Shown here one piece after another: positions 25,366-33,534 of a stretch of DNA of 36,600 nucleotides. Source of the DNA: Rhodospirillales bacterium (GTDB lineage Bacteria; Pseudomonadota; Alphaproteobacteria; Acetobacterales; Acetobacteraceae); contig JAGXAO010000010.1 in NCBI GenBank assembly GCA_018971565.1, positions 1 through 36,600 on the forward strand. The letters run 5' to 3'. The notes beneath the pieces were generated by a model. That model did not search any database. It saw nothing but the letters and a program-made list of their open reading frames with translations, and was not told the DNA's origin. A program made the position numbers and the translations under genes. Position 1 is the first letter of the stretch, and every line of letters starts with the position of its first letter.

Positions 25366-26271
25366 ATGCTCATTCGCCAGCTCTCCTATTTTGTTACCCT
25401 TTCCAAGGAGCGGCATTTCGCGCGTGCGGCCGAGGCCTGTAATATCACCCAGCCAACCTTGTCAGCCGCGATCCGAAAATTAGAGGAGGATCTGGGCGTA
25501 CCCCTGGTGGAGCGTGGCCACCGGTTCGTCGGGCTTACGGCAGAGGGTGAAAAGCTGCTTTCCTGGTCGCGGCAAATTTTAACCGATTATTATAGCTTGC
25601 GGGCCGATTTAACGGGTGAACGCAAGGGGCTGGCCGGTGAGCTCCGGCTTGGGGTTATCCCTGCGGCGCTGCCGTCGGTGTCTTTTATCACCGAGCGCTT
25701 CTGCGCTGCCAACCCGGCCGCTACGGTTACCATTCGCTCGATGACATCCCGCGCGATTGCCGAGGGTCTGGATGCTTTTGAACTCGACGGCGGCATCACC
25801 TACCTTGAAAATGAGCCAATCAACCATGTTCACCGCGTACCGCTCTACCGCGAACGCTATAAGCTGGCGGTGCCGCAAAGCCACCATCTGGCGGCGCAAA
25901 AGGAGGTCAGTTGGTTGGCGGCATCTGCGGAGCGGCTCATTCTGCTTAGTCAGGATATGCAGAATCGGCGCATTATCGACCGGCTGACCGCAACACTCGG
26001 CTTCGCGGTTTATCCAACCGTGGTAAGCAATTCCTTCCTCTCCGTCTGCGCGCATCTCCGGCGTGGCGGCTGGGCCAGCATTGTGCCGCACAGCTTCTTT
26101 TATGTGCTTGGGCAACAACCAGATTTCGCCATATTGGACCTGATCGATCCTGTGCACAGCGAGATGATCGGCCTTGTTATCTCCGACCGCGAACCCCGCG
26201 GGCCCATGGCCGCCGCACTTTTGGCCGCTGCGATGGAAACTGACATCGAGCAGGGCTTCGCCGGGCTCTAA
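25366..26271 (+). CDS. LysR-family regulator, probably of formate dehydrogenase
   Basis: A 301-residue LysR-type regulator. The N-terminal helix-turn-helix is MLIRQLSYFVTLSKERHFARAAEACNITQPTLSAAIRKLEEDLGVPLVERG (residues 1-51), followed by a linker helix and a two-lobe effector domain (about 90-295). It is encoded 218 bp upstream of and co-directional with the NAD formate dehydrogenase gene. LysR proteins in this position often control fdh genes, and formate or a C1 signal would be a reasonable effector. Its stop codon lies inside a perfect inverted repeat that has the T-N11-A form of LysR boxes. Regulation of fdh is inferred from position. Confidence 0.9.
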   Translation: MLIRQLSYFVTLSKERHFARAAEACNITQPTLSAAIRKLEEDLGVPLVERGHRFVGLTAEGEKLLSWSRQILTDYYSLRADLTGERKGLAGELRLGVIPAALPSVSFITERFCAANPAATVTIRSMTSRAIAEGLDAFELDGGITYLENEPINHVHRVPLYRERYKLAVPQSHHLAAQKEVSWLAASAERLILLSQDMQNRRIIDRLTATLGFAVYPTVVSNSFLSVCAHLRRGGWASIVPHSFFYVLGQQPDFAILDLIDPVHSEMIGLVISDREPRGPMAAALLAAAMETDIEQGFAGL

Positions 26272-26287
26272 TAGATACCATCTATTA
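26269..26287. promoter_or_regulatory. Inverted repeat, candidate LysR box or lysR terminator
   Basis: TAATAGATACCATCTATTA has perfect eight-base arms around ACC and contains T-N11-A. It overlaps the lysR stop codon and is 203 bp upstream of the fdh start. It may be an operator for fdh, or simply a weak hairpin terminator of lysR; the AT-rich stem and lack of a T-run favour the operator reading. Confidence 0.4.
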
Positions 26288-26489
26288 AAGCGTCAAAAGG
26301 TTTCATTGGATTTACCGGACATTTGGGTGTGACTGTCCCGTCGTCTGATACTGGCCCCTAAAAAATGATGCCGTGGGCAATCAGATGAGGATGCGTTGCC
26401 ACGGGAAACGATAGCAGCCCCGTTTATGCGGGTTGTCTGATTGATTTTGCTTGCCACGCGTCTTCCGTAACCAATGAAAGGATGATGAC

Positions 26490-27692
26490 ATGGCAAAAGT
26501 TGTATGCGTGCTCTATGATGATCCCGTTGATGGATATCCGAAGTCTTATGCGCGGGATGATCTTCCCAAGATCGATTCGTACGCTGACGGCCAGACCCTT
26601 CCCAGCCCCAAAGCGATCGATTTTGTGCCAGGTACGCTACTTGGCAGCGTTTCGGGCGAATTGGGTCTGCGCAAATACCTTGAAGATAACGGCCATACCC
26701 TGGTTGTAACATCCAGCAAGGATGGCCCGGATTCCGTACTGGAACGCGAGCTGGCTGATGCCGAAGTGGTGATCTCCCAGCCGTTTTACCCGGCCTATAT
26801 CACCGCGGAGCGCATTGCCAAGGCCCCCAAGCTGAAGTTGGCGCTGACCGCCGGTATCGGTTCCGATCACGTCGATTTACAGGCTGCGATTGAGCGCAAC
26901 ATCACCGTCGCGGAAGTGACCTATTGCAACTCCATCAGCGTCGCTGAGCATGTTGTGATGACGATCCTCGGCCTGGTTCGTAACTACATTCCTTCCTACC
27001 AGTGGGTAATGAAGGGTGGCTGGAACATCGCAGATTGCGTCACGCGTTCCTATGACGTTGAAGGTATGCATGTCGGCACCGTCGCCGCTGGCCGTATTGG
27101 TGTGGCCGTACTGCGGCGCCTGAAGCCCTTCGGGATGCACCTGCATTATACCGATCGGCACCGCCTGCCGGAGGCCGTGGAAAAAGAGCTGGGTCTCACT
27201 TTCCATGCCACGCGCGAAGACATGTATAAGGTCTGCGATGTCGTGACGCTGAACTGCCCGCTTCACCCGGAAACGGAGCACATGATAAACGACCAGACCC
27301 TCAAATCCTTCAAGCGTGGCGCTTATCTGGTCAACACCGCTCGCGGCAAGCTGTGCGACCGTGACTCAATCGCGCGTGCGCTCGAATCTGGTCAATTAGC
27401 CGGTTACGGCGGCGACGTGTGGTTCCCGCAGCCTGCGCCGCAGGATCACCCGTGGCGTACCATGCCGCATCACGGCATGACCCCGCATATTTCCGGAACA
27501 TCGCTCTCGGCACAGGCCCGTTATGCCGCCGGTACGCGTGAAATTCTCGAATGTTATTTTGAGGGTAGGCCGATCCGTAATGAGTACCTCATCGTTCAGG
27601 GCGGTGCGTTGGCCGGTGTTGGCGCGCATTCCTATTCCAAGGGCAATGCCACGGGTGGGTCTGAAGAAGCGGCCAAATTTAAGAAGATCTAA
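26490..27692 (+). CDS. fdh: NAD-dependent formate dehydrogenase (metal-free, D-2-hydroxyacid dehydrogenase fold)
   Basis: Oxidises formate to CO2 and makes NADH in the cytoplasm without metal cofactors. The 400-residue sequence follows the Pseudomonas sp. 101 enzyme (recalled from memory) almost throughout. Catalytic residues are visible: Asn147 (TYCNSIS), Arg285 (NTARGKL), Gln314 (FPQPAP) and His333 (TPHISG). The coenzyme loop is GTVAAGRIG with Asp222 (HYTDRHRL), the residue that selects NAD over NADP. The end GNATGGSEEAAKFKKI is the family C-terminal tail. AAAGGA precedes the ATG, and a 22-bp palindromic terminator follows. With the downstream Fhs gene it lets the cell both burn formate for NADH and assimilate it. 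Confidence 0.98.
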   Translation: MAKVVCVLYDDPVDGYPKSYARDDLPKIDSYADGQTLPSPKAIDFVPGTLLGSVSGELGLRKYLEDNGHTLVVTSSKDGPDSVLERELADAEVVISQPFYPAYITAERIAKAPKLKLALTAGIGSDHVDLQAAIERNITVAEVTYCNSISVAEHVVMTILGLVRNYIPSYQWVMKGGWNIADCVTRSYDVEGMHVGTVAAGRIGVAVLRRLKPFGMHLHYTDRHRLPEAVEKELGLTFHATREDMYKVCDVVTLNCPLHPETEHMINDQTLKSFKRGAYLVNTARGKLCDRDSIARALESGQLAGYGGDVWFPQPAPQDHPWRTMPHHGMTPHISGTSLSAQARYAAGTREILECYFEGRPIRNEYLIVQGGALAGVGAHSYSKGNATGGSEEAAKFKKI

Positions 27693-27706
27693 CTAAACCA
27701 CGAATC

Positions 27707-27733
27707 TACGCGGGAATATTCCCGCGTATTTTG
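27707..27733 (+). terminator. Rho-independent terminator of fdh
   Basis: ACGCGGGAATATTCCCGCGT (27708-27727) is a perfect 20-base palindrome, extended by T/A to 22 bases, with about nine stem pairs around the AATATT centre. It is followed by TTTTGCGG. It begins 15 bases after the fdh stop. Confidence 0.8.
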
Positions 27734-27956
27734 CGGGGCTTCTGGTCTTGAATTTTGTCGGCCACGGGGCGGCCCTGTCCCGCCGCAAACATATAGGCTT
27801 GTGTCGCCCCAAGTTCTTACCTTGCCGTCTCTCAACCCAAAATTGAAACGCCATCTTGAACGCGTTCTTTTAATTTGTGCGCGTCGATGTGCGCGCAGGC
27901 GGCAAGCCTGGGTGGGGCAGCTATATACGGTAGCCTAGCTATGCTAGAGCCGCCGC

Positions 27957-29636
27957 ATGACACTGACCAAAGCATTTTTGCCTGACATAGCCCCTCGCCC
28001 TATAGCATTGAAACCAATAGAAGATGTTGCCGCCGGCCTGGGCATTCCAGGCAATGCCCTGTACCGCTATGGTCCCTTTAAAGGCAAAGTGACGTTGGAT
28101 TTCGCCACAAGGGCCGCCTCAGCGCCAGTTGGCAAACTTATCCTGGTCACCGCCATCAGCCCAACACCGGCAGGCGAGGGCAAAACCACCACAACCATTG
28201 GCCTGGGTGATGCGCTGCGCCGGGCGGGCCATCGTACGGCCATTTGCCTGCGGGAGCCGAGCCTAGGACCCAGCTTCGGTGCCAAAGGTGGCGCCACTGG
28301 CGGCGGCCAGGCACAGATTGCCCCAATCGACGAGATTAACCTGCACTTCACCGGCGATATGCACGCCATTGGCGCCGCTCATAACCTGCTCGCCGCAATG
28401 ATCGACAATCATCTCCATTGGGGTAACGCGCTCGGGCTCGACCCCGCCAGTATCGCCTGGCGCCGCGTTATTGACCTCAACGACCGCGCGCTGCGGGATG
28501 TCGTCATTGGCCTTGGTAGCGGTAATGGCGTGGTGCGCCAAACCGGCTTTGACATCACTGCCGCCAGCGAGGTTATGGCGATATTTTGCCTCTCTCGCTC
28601 GCTTGTTGAGCTGGAACAGCGGTTGGGAGACATTGTCATCGGCCATGATAAGGCGAAACGTCTTGTTCGTGCGCGGGAGCTGAATGCATCCGGCGCCATG
28701 GCCGCTTTGCTGAAGGATGCTTTTGCCCCCAACCTTGTGCAAACACTGGAGGGCACGCCTGCCTTTGTCCATGGCGGGCCGTTTGCAAATATCGCCCATG
28801 GCTGCAACACGCTGCTGGCCACGCAAACAGCGCTTGGTCTGGCCGATTTTGTTGTGACGGAGGCTGGCTTTGGCGCCGATTTGGGGGCTGAAAAATTCCT
28901 CGATATTAAATGCCGCCTGGGCGGCTTCGCCCCTGCTGTTTGCGTTATCGTCGCCACCGTGCGGGCGCTCAAAATGCACGGGGGGGTGGCATTGCGCGCG
29001 CTTGGAGAGGAGGATGCGCAGGCGGTGGCCGCGGGTTGCGCCAATCTTCTTCGCCATGTTGGCAATATGCGCAAATTCGGGCTCAACACCGTGGTCGCCA
29101 TCAATCAATTCGCGGGTGATACCGCTGCGGAACTGGAAGTAATCCAGCAAGTGTGTGCGGAATCTGGCGTACGTGCGATCTCTTGCGAGCATTTTTCACG
29201 TGGTGGGGAAGGGGCGATAGAGCTCGCCGAGGCCGTTTCAGAACTTGCTGAGGCCAGCACCGCTTTCGAGCCTCTCTATCCTGATGCCATGCCGTTGGAG
29301 GAAAAAATCTCTACTATCGCTAAGGAGATATATGGCGCAACTGGAATCACTCTGGAATCCCGCGCGGCGGCGCAGTTGCGCGCGTTCACCGAAGCCGGGT
29401 TCGCCAATCTGCCAGTTTGCATGGCCAAAACCCAATACAGTTTTTCTTCCAACCCCGCATTGCGCGGAGTCCCCTCTGGATTTACCTTGCCGATCAGGGA
29501 AATCCGGCTTTCCGCAGGTGCGGGATTCATCGTTGCTCTATGTGGTGACACTGTCACCATGCCCGGCCTGCCGCGCCACGCTGCCGCGGAAACAATATTT
29601 CTAAATTCCGCTGGTGATATCGAGGGCCTTTCATGA
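27957..29636 (+). CDS. fhs: Formate-tetrahydrofolate ligase
   Basis: Condenses formate with tetrahydrofolate using ATP to give 10-formyl-THF, the entry of formate into C1 metabolism and purine synthesis. The 559-residue length is normal. The nucleotide loop [18 protein letters not shown] (about residues 70-87), [38 protein letters not shown] and the C-terminal MCMAK-like region [15 protein letters not shown] are all family hallmarks. It is the second formate gene after fdh but separated by a terminator and 264 bp, so it is probably transcribed alone. The ribosome-binding site before ATG 27957 is weak. The stop is 10 bp from the convergent NiCoT gene. Confidence 0.97.
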   Translation: MTLTKAFLPDIAPRPIALKPIEDVAAGLGIPGNALYRYGPFKGKVTLDFATRAASAPVGKLILVTAISPTPAGEGKTTTTIGLGDALRRAGHRTAICLREPSLGPSFGAKGGATGGGQAQIAPIDEINLHFTGDMHAIGAAHNLLAAMIDNHLHWGNALGLDPASIAWRRVIDLNDRALRDVVIGLGSGNGVVRQTGFDITAASEVMAIFCLSRSLVELEQRLGDIVIGHDKAKRLVRARELNASGAMAALLKDAFAPNLVQTLEGTPAFVHGGPFANIAHGCNTLLATQTALGLADFVVTEAGFGADLGAEKFLDIKCRLGGFAPAVCVIVATVRALKMHGGVALRALGEEDAQAVAAGCANLLRHVGNMRKFGLNTVVAINQFAGDTAAELEVIQQVCAESGVRAISCEHFSRGGEGAIELAEAVSELAEASTAFEPLYPDAMPLEEKISTIAKEIYGATGITLESRAAAQLRAFTEAGFANLPVCMAKTQYSFSSNPALRGVPSGFTLPIREIRLSAGAGFIVALCGDTVTMPGLPRHAAAETIFLNSAGDIEGLS

Positions 29637-29646
29637 ATAGAAAATT

Positions 29647-30732
29647 TTAATTGACGTTATCTAACGCGGCAACATCAAGGTCGTCGTACCGCTTCAGGCG
29701 GTACACCATGGTTGAGATAATCCAGCTCATCGCGAAGATGCCGACGATGATATAGCCGAGTGAGCCAAAATTTCCGTTCAGCATACCGACCTTGCTCCAA
29801 AACCAGCCGGTAAGATTGAGCTCGCTGCCGATAAGCCCAAGCCCCTCAATGCCGCCAACAACAAATGCAACGATAACCGAGACAAGTGTGATGGTTAGGT
29901 TATAGTAAAGTTTGCGCACCGGCTTTACAAAAGCCCAGCCATATGCACCAAGCATCAGAATCCCGTCTGTTGTATCGATGAGGGACATGCCCGCGGCGAA
30001 AAGCAGCGGGAAGCTCAATATCGGCCATAAGGACATGCCATGCGTTGCCTGTGTCGAGGCGATACCAAGTAACGTCACTTCGGTTGCCGTATCAAACCCT
30101 AGCCCGAACAGAAAGCCCAGCGGCGCCATATGCCAGCTTTTGTTCACCAAGCTAAAAAGCGGGCGGAACAGCCGCGCCAGCACGCCACGTTTGTTCAGCA
30201 GCATGTCGAAATCTTCGTCTATATATACGCCGCCCCGCCGCACATGGTTGAATGTACGGTAGACGGAAACGGCGATCATGAGATTCACAACCGCAATAAG
30301 AAGCAGGAATCCTGCGGAGAAGACGGTGCCGATGATACCGGCATCGTTGTTGAAATGTTGGAACCGGCTCTCCAGCATGGTGGCGGTGAGCGCAATTGCG
30401 GCAACGCCGATCAGCAGGACCAGAGAATGACCCATGGAAAAGAAGAAGCCAGTGGCAACCGGGCGCTTCTTTTCCTGCATCAGCTTGCGGGTCACATTGT
30501 CGATGGCGGCGATATGGTCGGCATCAACAGCGTGGCGAAGACCAAATGTATACGCCAACACCGAGATGCCGAGCATGGTAGGTTTATCATGAAACGAGAC
30601 CCAGGCCCAAATCCAGGCACCAATATTCAAAACGAACAAAACGGCATATATGGCGGCAACCTTGGCGGAAACGTTGGCACCGCCGGCGTTGAAAATAGGC
30701 TGCAAAATTAACGTGCGCGGATGCTGTTTCAT
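29647..30732 (-). CDS. NiCoT-family nickel/cobalt transporter
   Basis: A 361-residue inner-membrane importer with about eight helices. The family signature RHAVDADHIAAIDNVTRK (metal-recognition histidines and aspartates in helix 2) is present. So are FSMGHSLVLL and LGFDTATEVTLL, the other two conserved NiCoT motifs. The frame extends to a TTG at 30753, but ATG 30732 has AGGA eight bases upstream. It is the last gene of the nitrile hydratase operon, 17 bp after the regulator gene. Because the hydratase alpha subunit has the cobalt-type motif, cobalt supply is the likely role, as for NhlF of Rhodococcus. Nickel cannot be excluded from sequence. Confidence 0.95.
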   Translation of the reverse strand: MKQHPRTLILQPIFNAGGANVSAKVAAIYAVLFVLNIGAWIWAWVSFHDKPTMLGISVLAYTFGLRHAVDADHIAAIDNVTRKLMQEKKRPVATGFFFSMGHSLVLLIGVAAIALTATMLESRFQHFNNDAGIIGTVFSAGFLLLIAVVNLMIAVSVYRTFNHVRRGGVYIDEDFDMLLNKRGVLARLFRPLFSLVNKSWHMAPLGFLFGLGFDTATEVTLLGIASTQATHGMSLWPILSFPLLFAAGMSLIDTTDGILMLGAYGWAFVKPVRKLYYNLTITLVSVIVAFVVGGIEGLGLIGSELNLTGWFWSKVGMLNGNFGSLGYIIVGIFAMSWIISTMVYRLKRYDDLDVAALDNVN

Positions 30733-30749
30733 GGAAATTCCTGGTCGTG

Positions 30750-31751
30750 TCAATTTATGGGTGTGGCCCCAGAATCGCCTTTGGTCAATTTTGGCATTAC
30801 CGAGGTAGACTGGAAGGCCGTCCGGTATTCAGTTGGTCCGATGCCAATTTTGCGGCGAAATACGCGGCGCATATTATGTAGGTCGCCAAAGCCGCTACGC
30901 TGGGCAATCCGCTGGAGTGGCAAGCTGGTATCTTGCAAAAAGCGTCTGGCTGCGTCAAGCCGTGCCGCCTCCACGAAATCCGCTGGCGTCATGCCAACCT
31001 CTTTAACAAAAACGCGGGCAAAATTACGTGTGCTCATGCCTGCACGCTCTGCCTGTGAGCTGACAGAAAGTTCAGCCATCAGATTTTCTAATATGTAGGT
31101 AATAGCCGATTGGATCGGGCTTTTCTCTGCAATTTGAGCCACGAGATGCGCACTGAACTGGGACTGCCCCCCAGGGCGTTTCAGAAACATCACCATGTAG
31201 CGTGCGACGATAAGGGCAAGCTCGCGCCCGTAATCTTCTTCCACCAGGGCCAGGGCCAGATCCATGCCAGCGGTTACGCCAGCAGCAGTGGAAACCTGGC
31301 CGTCGCGGATGAATATCTGGTCGGCATCGACATTCAAAGCGGGGAAGTCCCGGCGGAGCTTAGCGGCGCATTCCCAGTGGGTTGTCACGCGCTTGCCATC
31401 GAGCAGCCCGGCGGCAGCCAACAGAAACACGCCGGTGCAGATGGAACCGTAGCGCCGCGTTTCCGGCGCGCGGCGGCTAAGCCAGGCCGTCATTGCTGGG
31501 TCGATTTCGGTAAAGGCTGGGTCTCCGCCAACCAGCAATGTGTCAATCGGCTCATCTGGGTCGTGGATTGTACGGTCCGCCAGGAAGCGCAAGGAGCCCG
31601 TTCCGCGGATTGGGTCGTTGTTGGCCGCCATGACCTGCACCTCATAGGCGCCAGGATCACCAAGGCGGCGCGCGGCTTCCCAAAAGACCTCGGCCGGCCC
31701 AACAACATCCAATGATTGTACGCCAGGCGGCGCCAGGATGGTGATGCGCAT
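30750..31751 (-). CDS. GlxA-type AraC-family regulator with DJ-1/PfpI domain
   Basis: A 333-residue regulator. The N-terminal DJ-1/PfpI-like domain (residues 1-170) includes MRITILAPPGVQSLDVVGPAEVF and the nucleophile-elbow region YGSICTGVFLLAAAGLLDGKRVTTHW. A C-terminal AraC double helix-turn-helix follows (about 225-320: LSVSSQAERAGMSTRNFARVFVKEVGMTPADFVEAARLDAARRFL ... IAQRSGFGDLHNMRRVFRRKIGIGPTEYR). ATG 31751 has AAGGAGG four bases before it. It lies inside the nitrile hydratase operon between the accessory gene and the NiCoT gene. It probably senses a nitrile, amide or related compound and controls this operon; that is inference from position. Confidence 0.92.
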   Translation of the reverse strand: MRITILAPPGVQSLDVVGPAEVFWEAARRLGDPGAYEVQVMAANNDPIRGTGSLRFLADRTIHDPDEPIDTLLVGGDPAFTEIDPAMTAWLSRRAPETRRYGSICTGVFLLAAAGLLDGKRVTTHWECAAKLRRDFPALNVDADQIFIRDGQVSTAAGVTAGMDLALALVEEDYGRELALIVARYMVMFLKRPGGQSQFSAHLVAQIAEKSPIQSAITYILENLMAELSVSSQAERAGMSTRNFARVFVKEVGMTPADFVEAARLDAARRFLQDTSLPLQRIAQRSGFGDLHNMRRVFRRKIGIGPTEYRTAFQSTSVMPKLTKGDSGATPIN

Positions 31752-31774
31752 CAATCCTCCTTCAAGGGCCGCCG

Positions 31775-32107
31775 TTATCCGTTTGCATCCAGCAATAGCG
31801 CCAATTCCGCTCTGGTTGCCAGTCCGGAATCGAAGACCACCTTCTCCAGCGCTTCTAGCCATCGGTCATAATAATTCCAGGAAGAATCGGTAAGAGCGTG
31901 AGTCTCTTCCCAGTTGCTGATCGCCGCCATGAGATTATGCCGGAAGCTTTCCCATTCAAAAGCGCCGTTTTTGGCGAGTGCAAGAGCGACGCCAAAGGCC
32001 GTACGCTCCCACTCATCAGCAAAGCACAACCCGCCATTCAGGCGCGGAGGCTGGTCGCTATCGCCCATCATTTCCGTAACGGCATATTGTTCGAAGTGGG
32101 TCAACAT
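31775..32107 (-). CDS. Nitrile hydratase accessory protein (activator, beta-like)
   Basis: A 110-residue protein of the nitrile hydratase accessory family (p14K/NhlE-like), which resembles the N-terminal part of the beta subunit. Visible family features are PRLNGGLCFADEWERTAFGVALALAKNGAFEWESFRHNLMAAI and SSWNYYDRWLEALEKVV. Such proteins bind the alpha subunit and deliver the metal by subunit swapping in cobalt-type enzymes. It starts 21 bp after the alpha gene and ends 23 bp before the regulator gene. The order beta-alpha-accessory is that of cobalt-type operons. Confidence is high for the family, moderate for cobalt delivery. Confidence 0.87.
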   Translation of the reverse strand: MLTHFEQYAVTEMMGDSDQPPRLNGGLCFADEWERTAFGVALALAKNGAFEWESFRHNLMAAISNWEETHALTDSSWNYYDRWLEALEKVVFDSGLATRAELALLLDANG

Positions 32108-32128
32108 GTTCCGGTCTCCGTTAGTGCA

Positions 32129-32746
32129 TCACGCAGCGTTCGCGACGGCAACGCCCATCATTGATTCCGGTGTAACCAGCCCGGCCAGTTGTTCTTCCGT
32201 CATGTGCTCTGTGCCGGCCGGGCGTTCCGGGATAACGAACCAGCGAATTTGCGCGCTGCTGTCCCACACTTTGATCTCGGTCGCAGCGCCCAAGGCAAGG
32301 CCAAACTCGCCCAGAATTTTGCGTGGCTCACGTGCCGCGCGCGCGCGGAAGGAAGGGTCCTTGTACCAATATGGCGGCAGGCCCAGCACCGGCCAAGGGT
32401 AGCAGGAGCATAACGTGCAGATGACGAGATTATGCACACCGGGCGCATTGGCGACAGCCTTCATGTACTCTCCCTCGGCGCCAGCCATGCCCTCGGGGAA
32501 GTCCAATTCCGCGATGGCGGCAGGGGTATCGGCTATCAGGCGGACTTTGAATGCAGGGTCAACCCATGCGCGCGCCACAAGCTTGGCGCCATTGAAAGGG
32601 CCCATTTTTGTTTCAAAAAACCCGAGCACTTTATCCACGGTTTCAGCGGTGATCACGCCTTTTTTAATAAGCAATGTCTCCAAAGCTTTTGCGCGGGCAG
32701 CACTTAGCGCCTCACGGTTCGGGGGGTAATTGAAACGTTCGGTCAT
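32129..32746 (-). CDS. nthA: Nitrile hydratase alpha subunit, cobalt-type motif
   Basis: Metal-bearing subunit of nitrile hydratase, which hydrates nitriles to amides. The 205-residue protein contains Cys110-Thr-Leu-Cys113-Ser-Cys115 (VICTLCSCYPWPVLGLPPYWYKD). The three cysteines and Ser114 form the metal claw; two cysteines are oxidised in mature enzymes. Thr in the second position marks the cobalt type (Ser in iron enzymes). PREPRKILGEFG-like AAREPRKILGEFGL and VWDSSAQIRWFVIPERP are family signatures. The frame extends to 32767; ATG 32746 (MTERFNYPP) has AAGGA upstream and the normal length. It follows the beta gene by 27 bp. Confidence 0.95.
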   Translation of the reverse strand: MTERFNYPPNREALSAARAKALETLLIKKGVITAETVDKVLGFFETKMGPFNGAKLVARAWVDPAFKVRLIADTPAAIAELDFPEGMAGAEGEYMKAVANAPGVHNLVICTLCSCYPWPVLGLPPYWYKDPSFRARAAREPRKILGEFGLALGAATEIKVWDSSAQIRWFVIPERPAGTEHMTEEQLAGLVTPESMMGVAVANAA

Positions 32747-32773
32747 CTTAATTTTCCTTGGAGACAAGCTATA

Positions 32774-33490
32774 TCAGGCAGCTCGTGGTGAGAGATAGGC
32801 GTCGAACAGATCGGCATAGATGGCGAAACCAGGCTCCGCTATTTTGCCCCAAAGCTCATCAGGCTCGAATTTCACGCAATAAACCGGCATGGCGGGGCCT
32901 ATGCCGTCGCCCGTGCTGCAAAAATAGCTGTACGCGCCGTCATAGACTGTTTCGACAATACCGGTCTTGCAGCGCAGAAAACCAGGGAGGCGCGTGTGTT
33001 CAGTGGCAGGCGGGTTTTTAACCACCACTCTGTCACCGGCGGCAAACCGCGGGGTGATGGCGGCGGGCTGCCTGGCAGAGTCCCCAGTAACCAGATATTT
33101 CTCTATGCGCTCGTCGATGGCCGTGTCGCCACCAGACGCTTGTGTGTATTCTCCATTGAGCACGTTTGCCGTCTCGCGGCTAAGTTCATCTTCGGTGATA
33201 TAGCCGCTGGCAATAAAATGGCTGGAGATGCCACCTAGCCATTTTTCGTAGTAACGGAATTTGAAATAGTCGAAAGGGTTCATACCCTCTGCGCCAGTAC
33301 GTAAATCCGCCCAGGTCCATTTTGATTTAAACGTACTGGATGTAGCGGGCAGAGAAAGATGCGTACTGAGGCCCATCATCGCGACATGGATGCCAAAGAT
33401 GCGCTTTTCCCATTCTTCAACGAAAACACGTTTTTCGAAATCGACCGGCCCTAGACCTTCCAGCCCACCAAGGTAATGTTGAAGTTTCAT
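32774..33490 (-). CDS. nthB: Nitrile hydratase beta subunit
   Basis: A 238-residue partner of the alpha subunit. It starts MKLQHYLGGLEGLGPVDFEKRVFVEEWEKRIFGIHVAM, the usual beta N-terminus. It carries WADLRTGAEGMNPFDYFKFRYYEKWL, where the Arg is equivalent to catalytic beta-Arg52, and HTRLPGFLRCKTGIVETVYD, with the second conserved Arg region. The end (YCVKFEPDELWGKIAEPGFAIYADLFDAYLSP) is the barrel domain. The frame extends to 33556, but ATG 33490 has GGAG eight bases upstream and gives the right length. The gene follows the CobW-type GTPase gene by 44 bp and precedes alpha, the beta-alpha order typical of cobalt enzymes. Confidence 0.94.
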   Translation of the reverse strand: MKLQHYLGGLEGLGPVDFEKRVFVEEWEKRIFGIHVAMMGLSTHLSLPATSSTFKSKWTWADLRTGAEGMNPFDYFKFRYYEKWLGGISSHFIASGYITEDELSRETANVLNGEYTQASGGDTAIDERIEKYLVTGDSARQPAAITPRFAAGDRVVVKNPPATEHTRLPGFLRCKTGIVETVYDGAYSYFCSTGDGIGPAMPVYCVKFEPDELWGKIAEPGFAIYADLFDAYLSPRAA

Positions 33491-33534
33491 GGAATTTTCT
33501 CCGGCTTTAAAGGCAAGTGATGATAAGATATGGT

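Noticed and set aside
27731-27956. Possible ZTP (pfl) or folate riboswitch ahead of fhs, prompted by GCCTGGG near 27924 and a GC-rich hairpin
   Set aside because: Only a short fragment resembles the 3' pfl core; the 5' conserved segment and pseudoknot partners could not be found. A covariance-model search would settle it.
28263-29192. Long minus-strand frames (231-309 residues) opposite fhs
   Set aside because: They mirror the codon pattern of fhs, have low-complexity antisense composition and no start signals.
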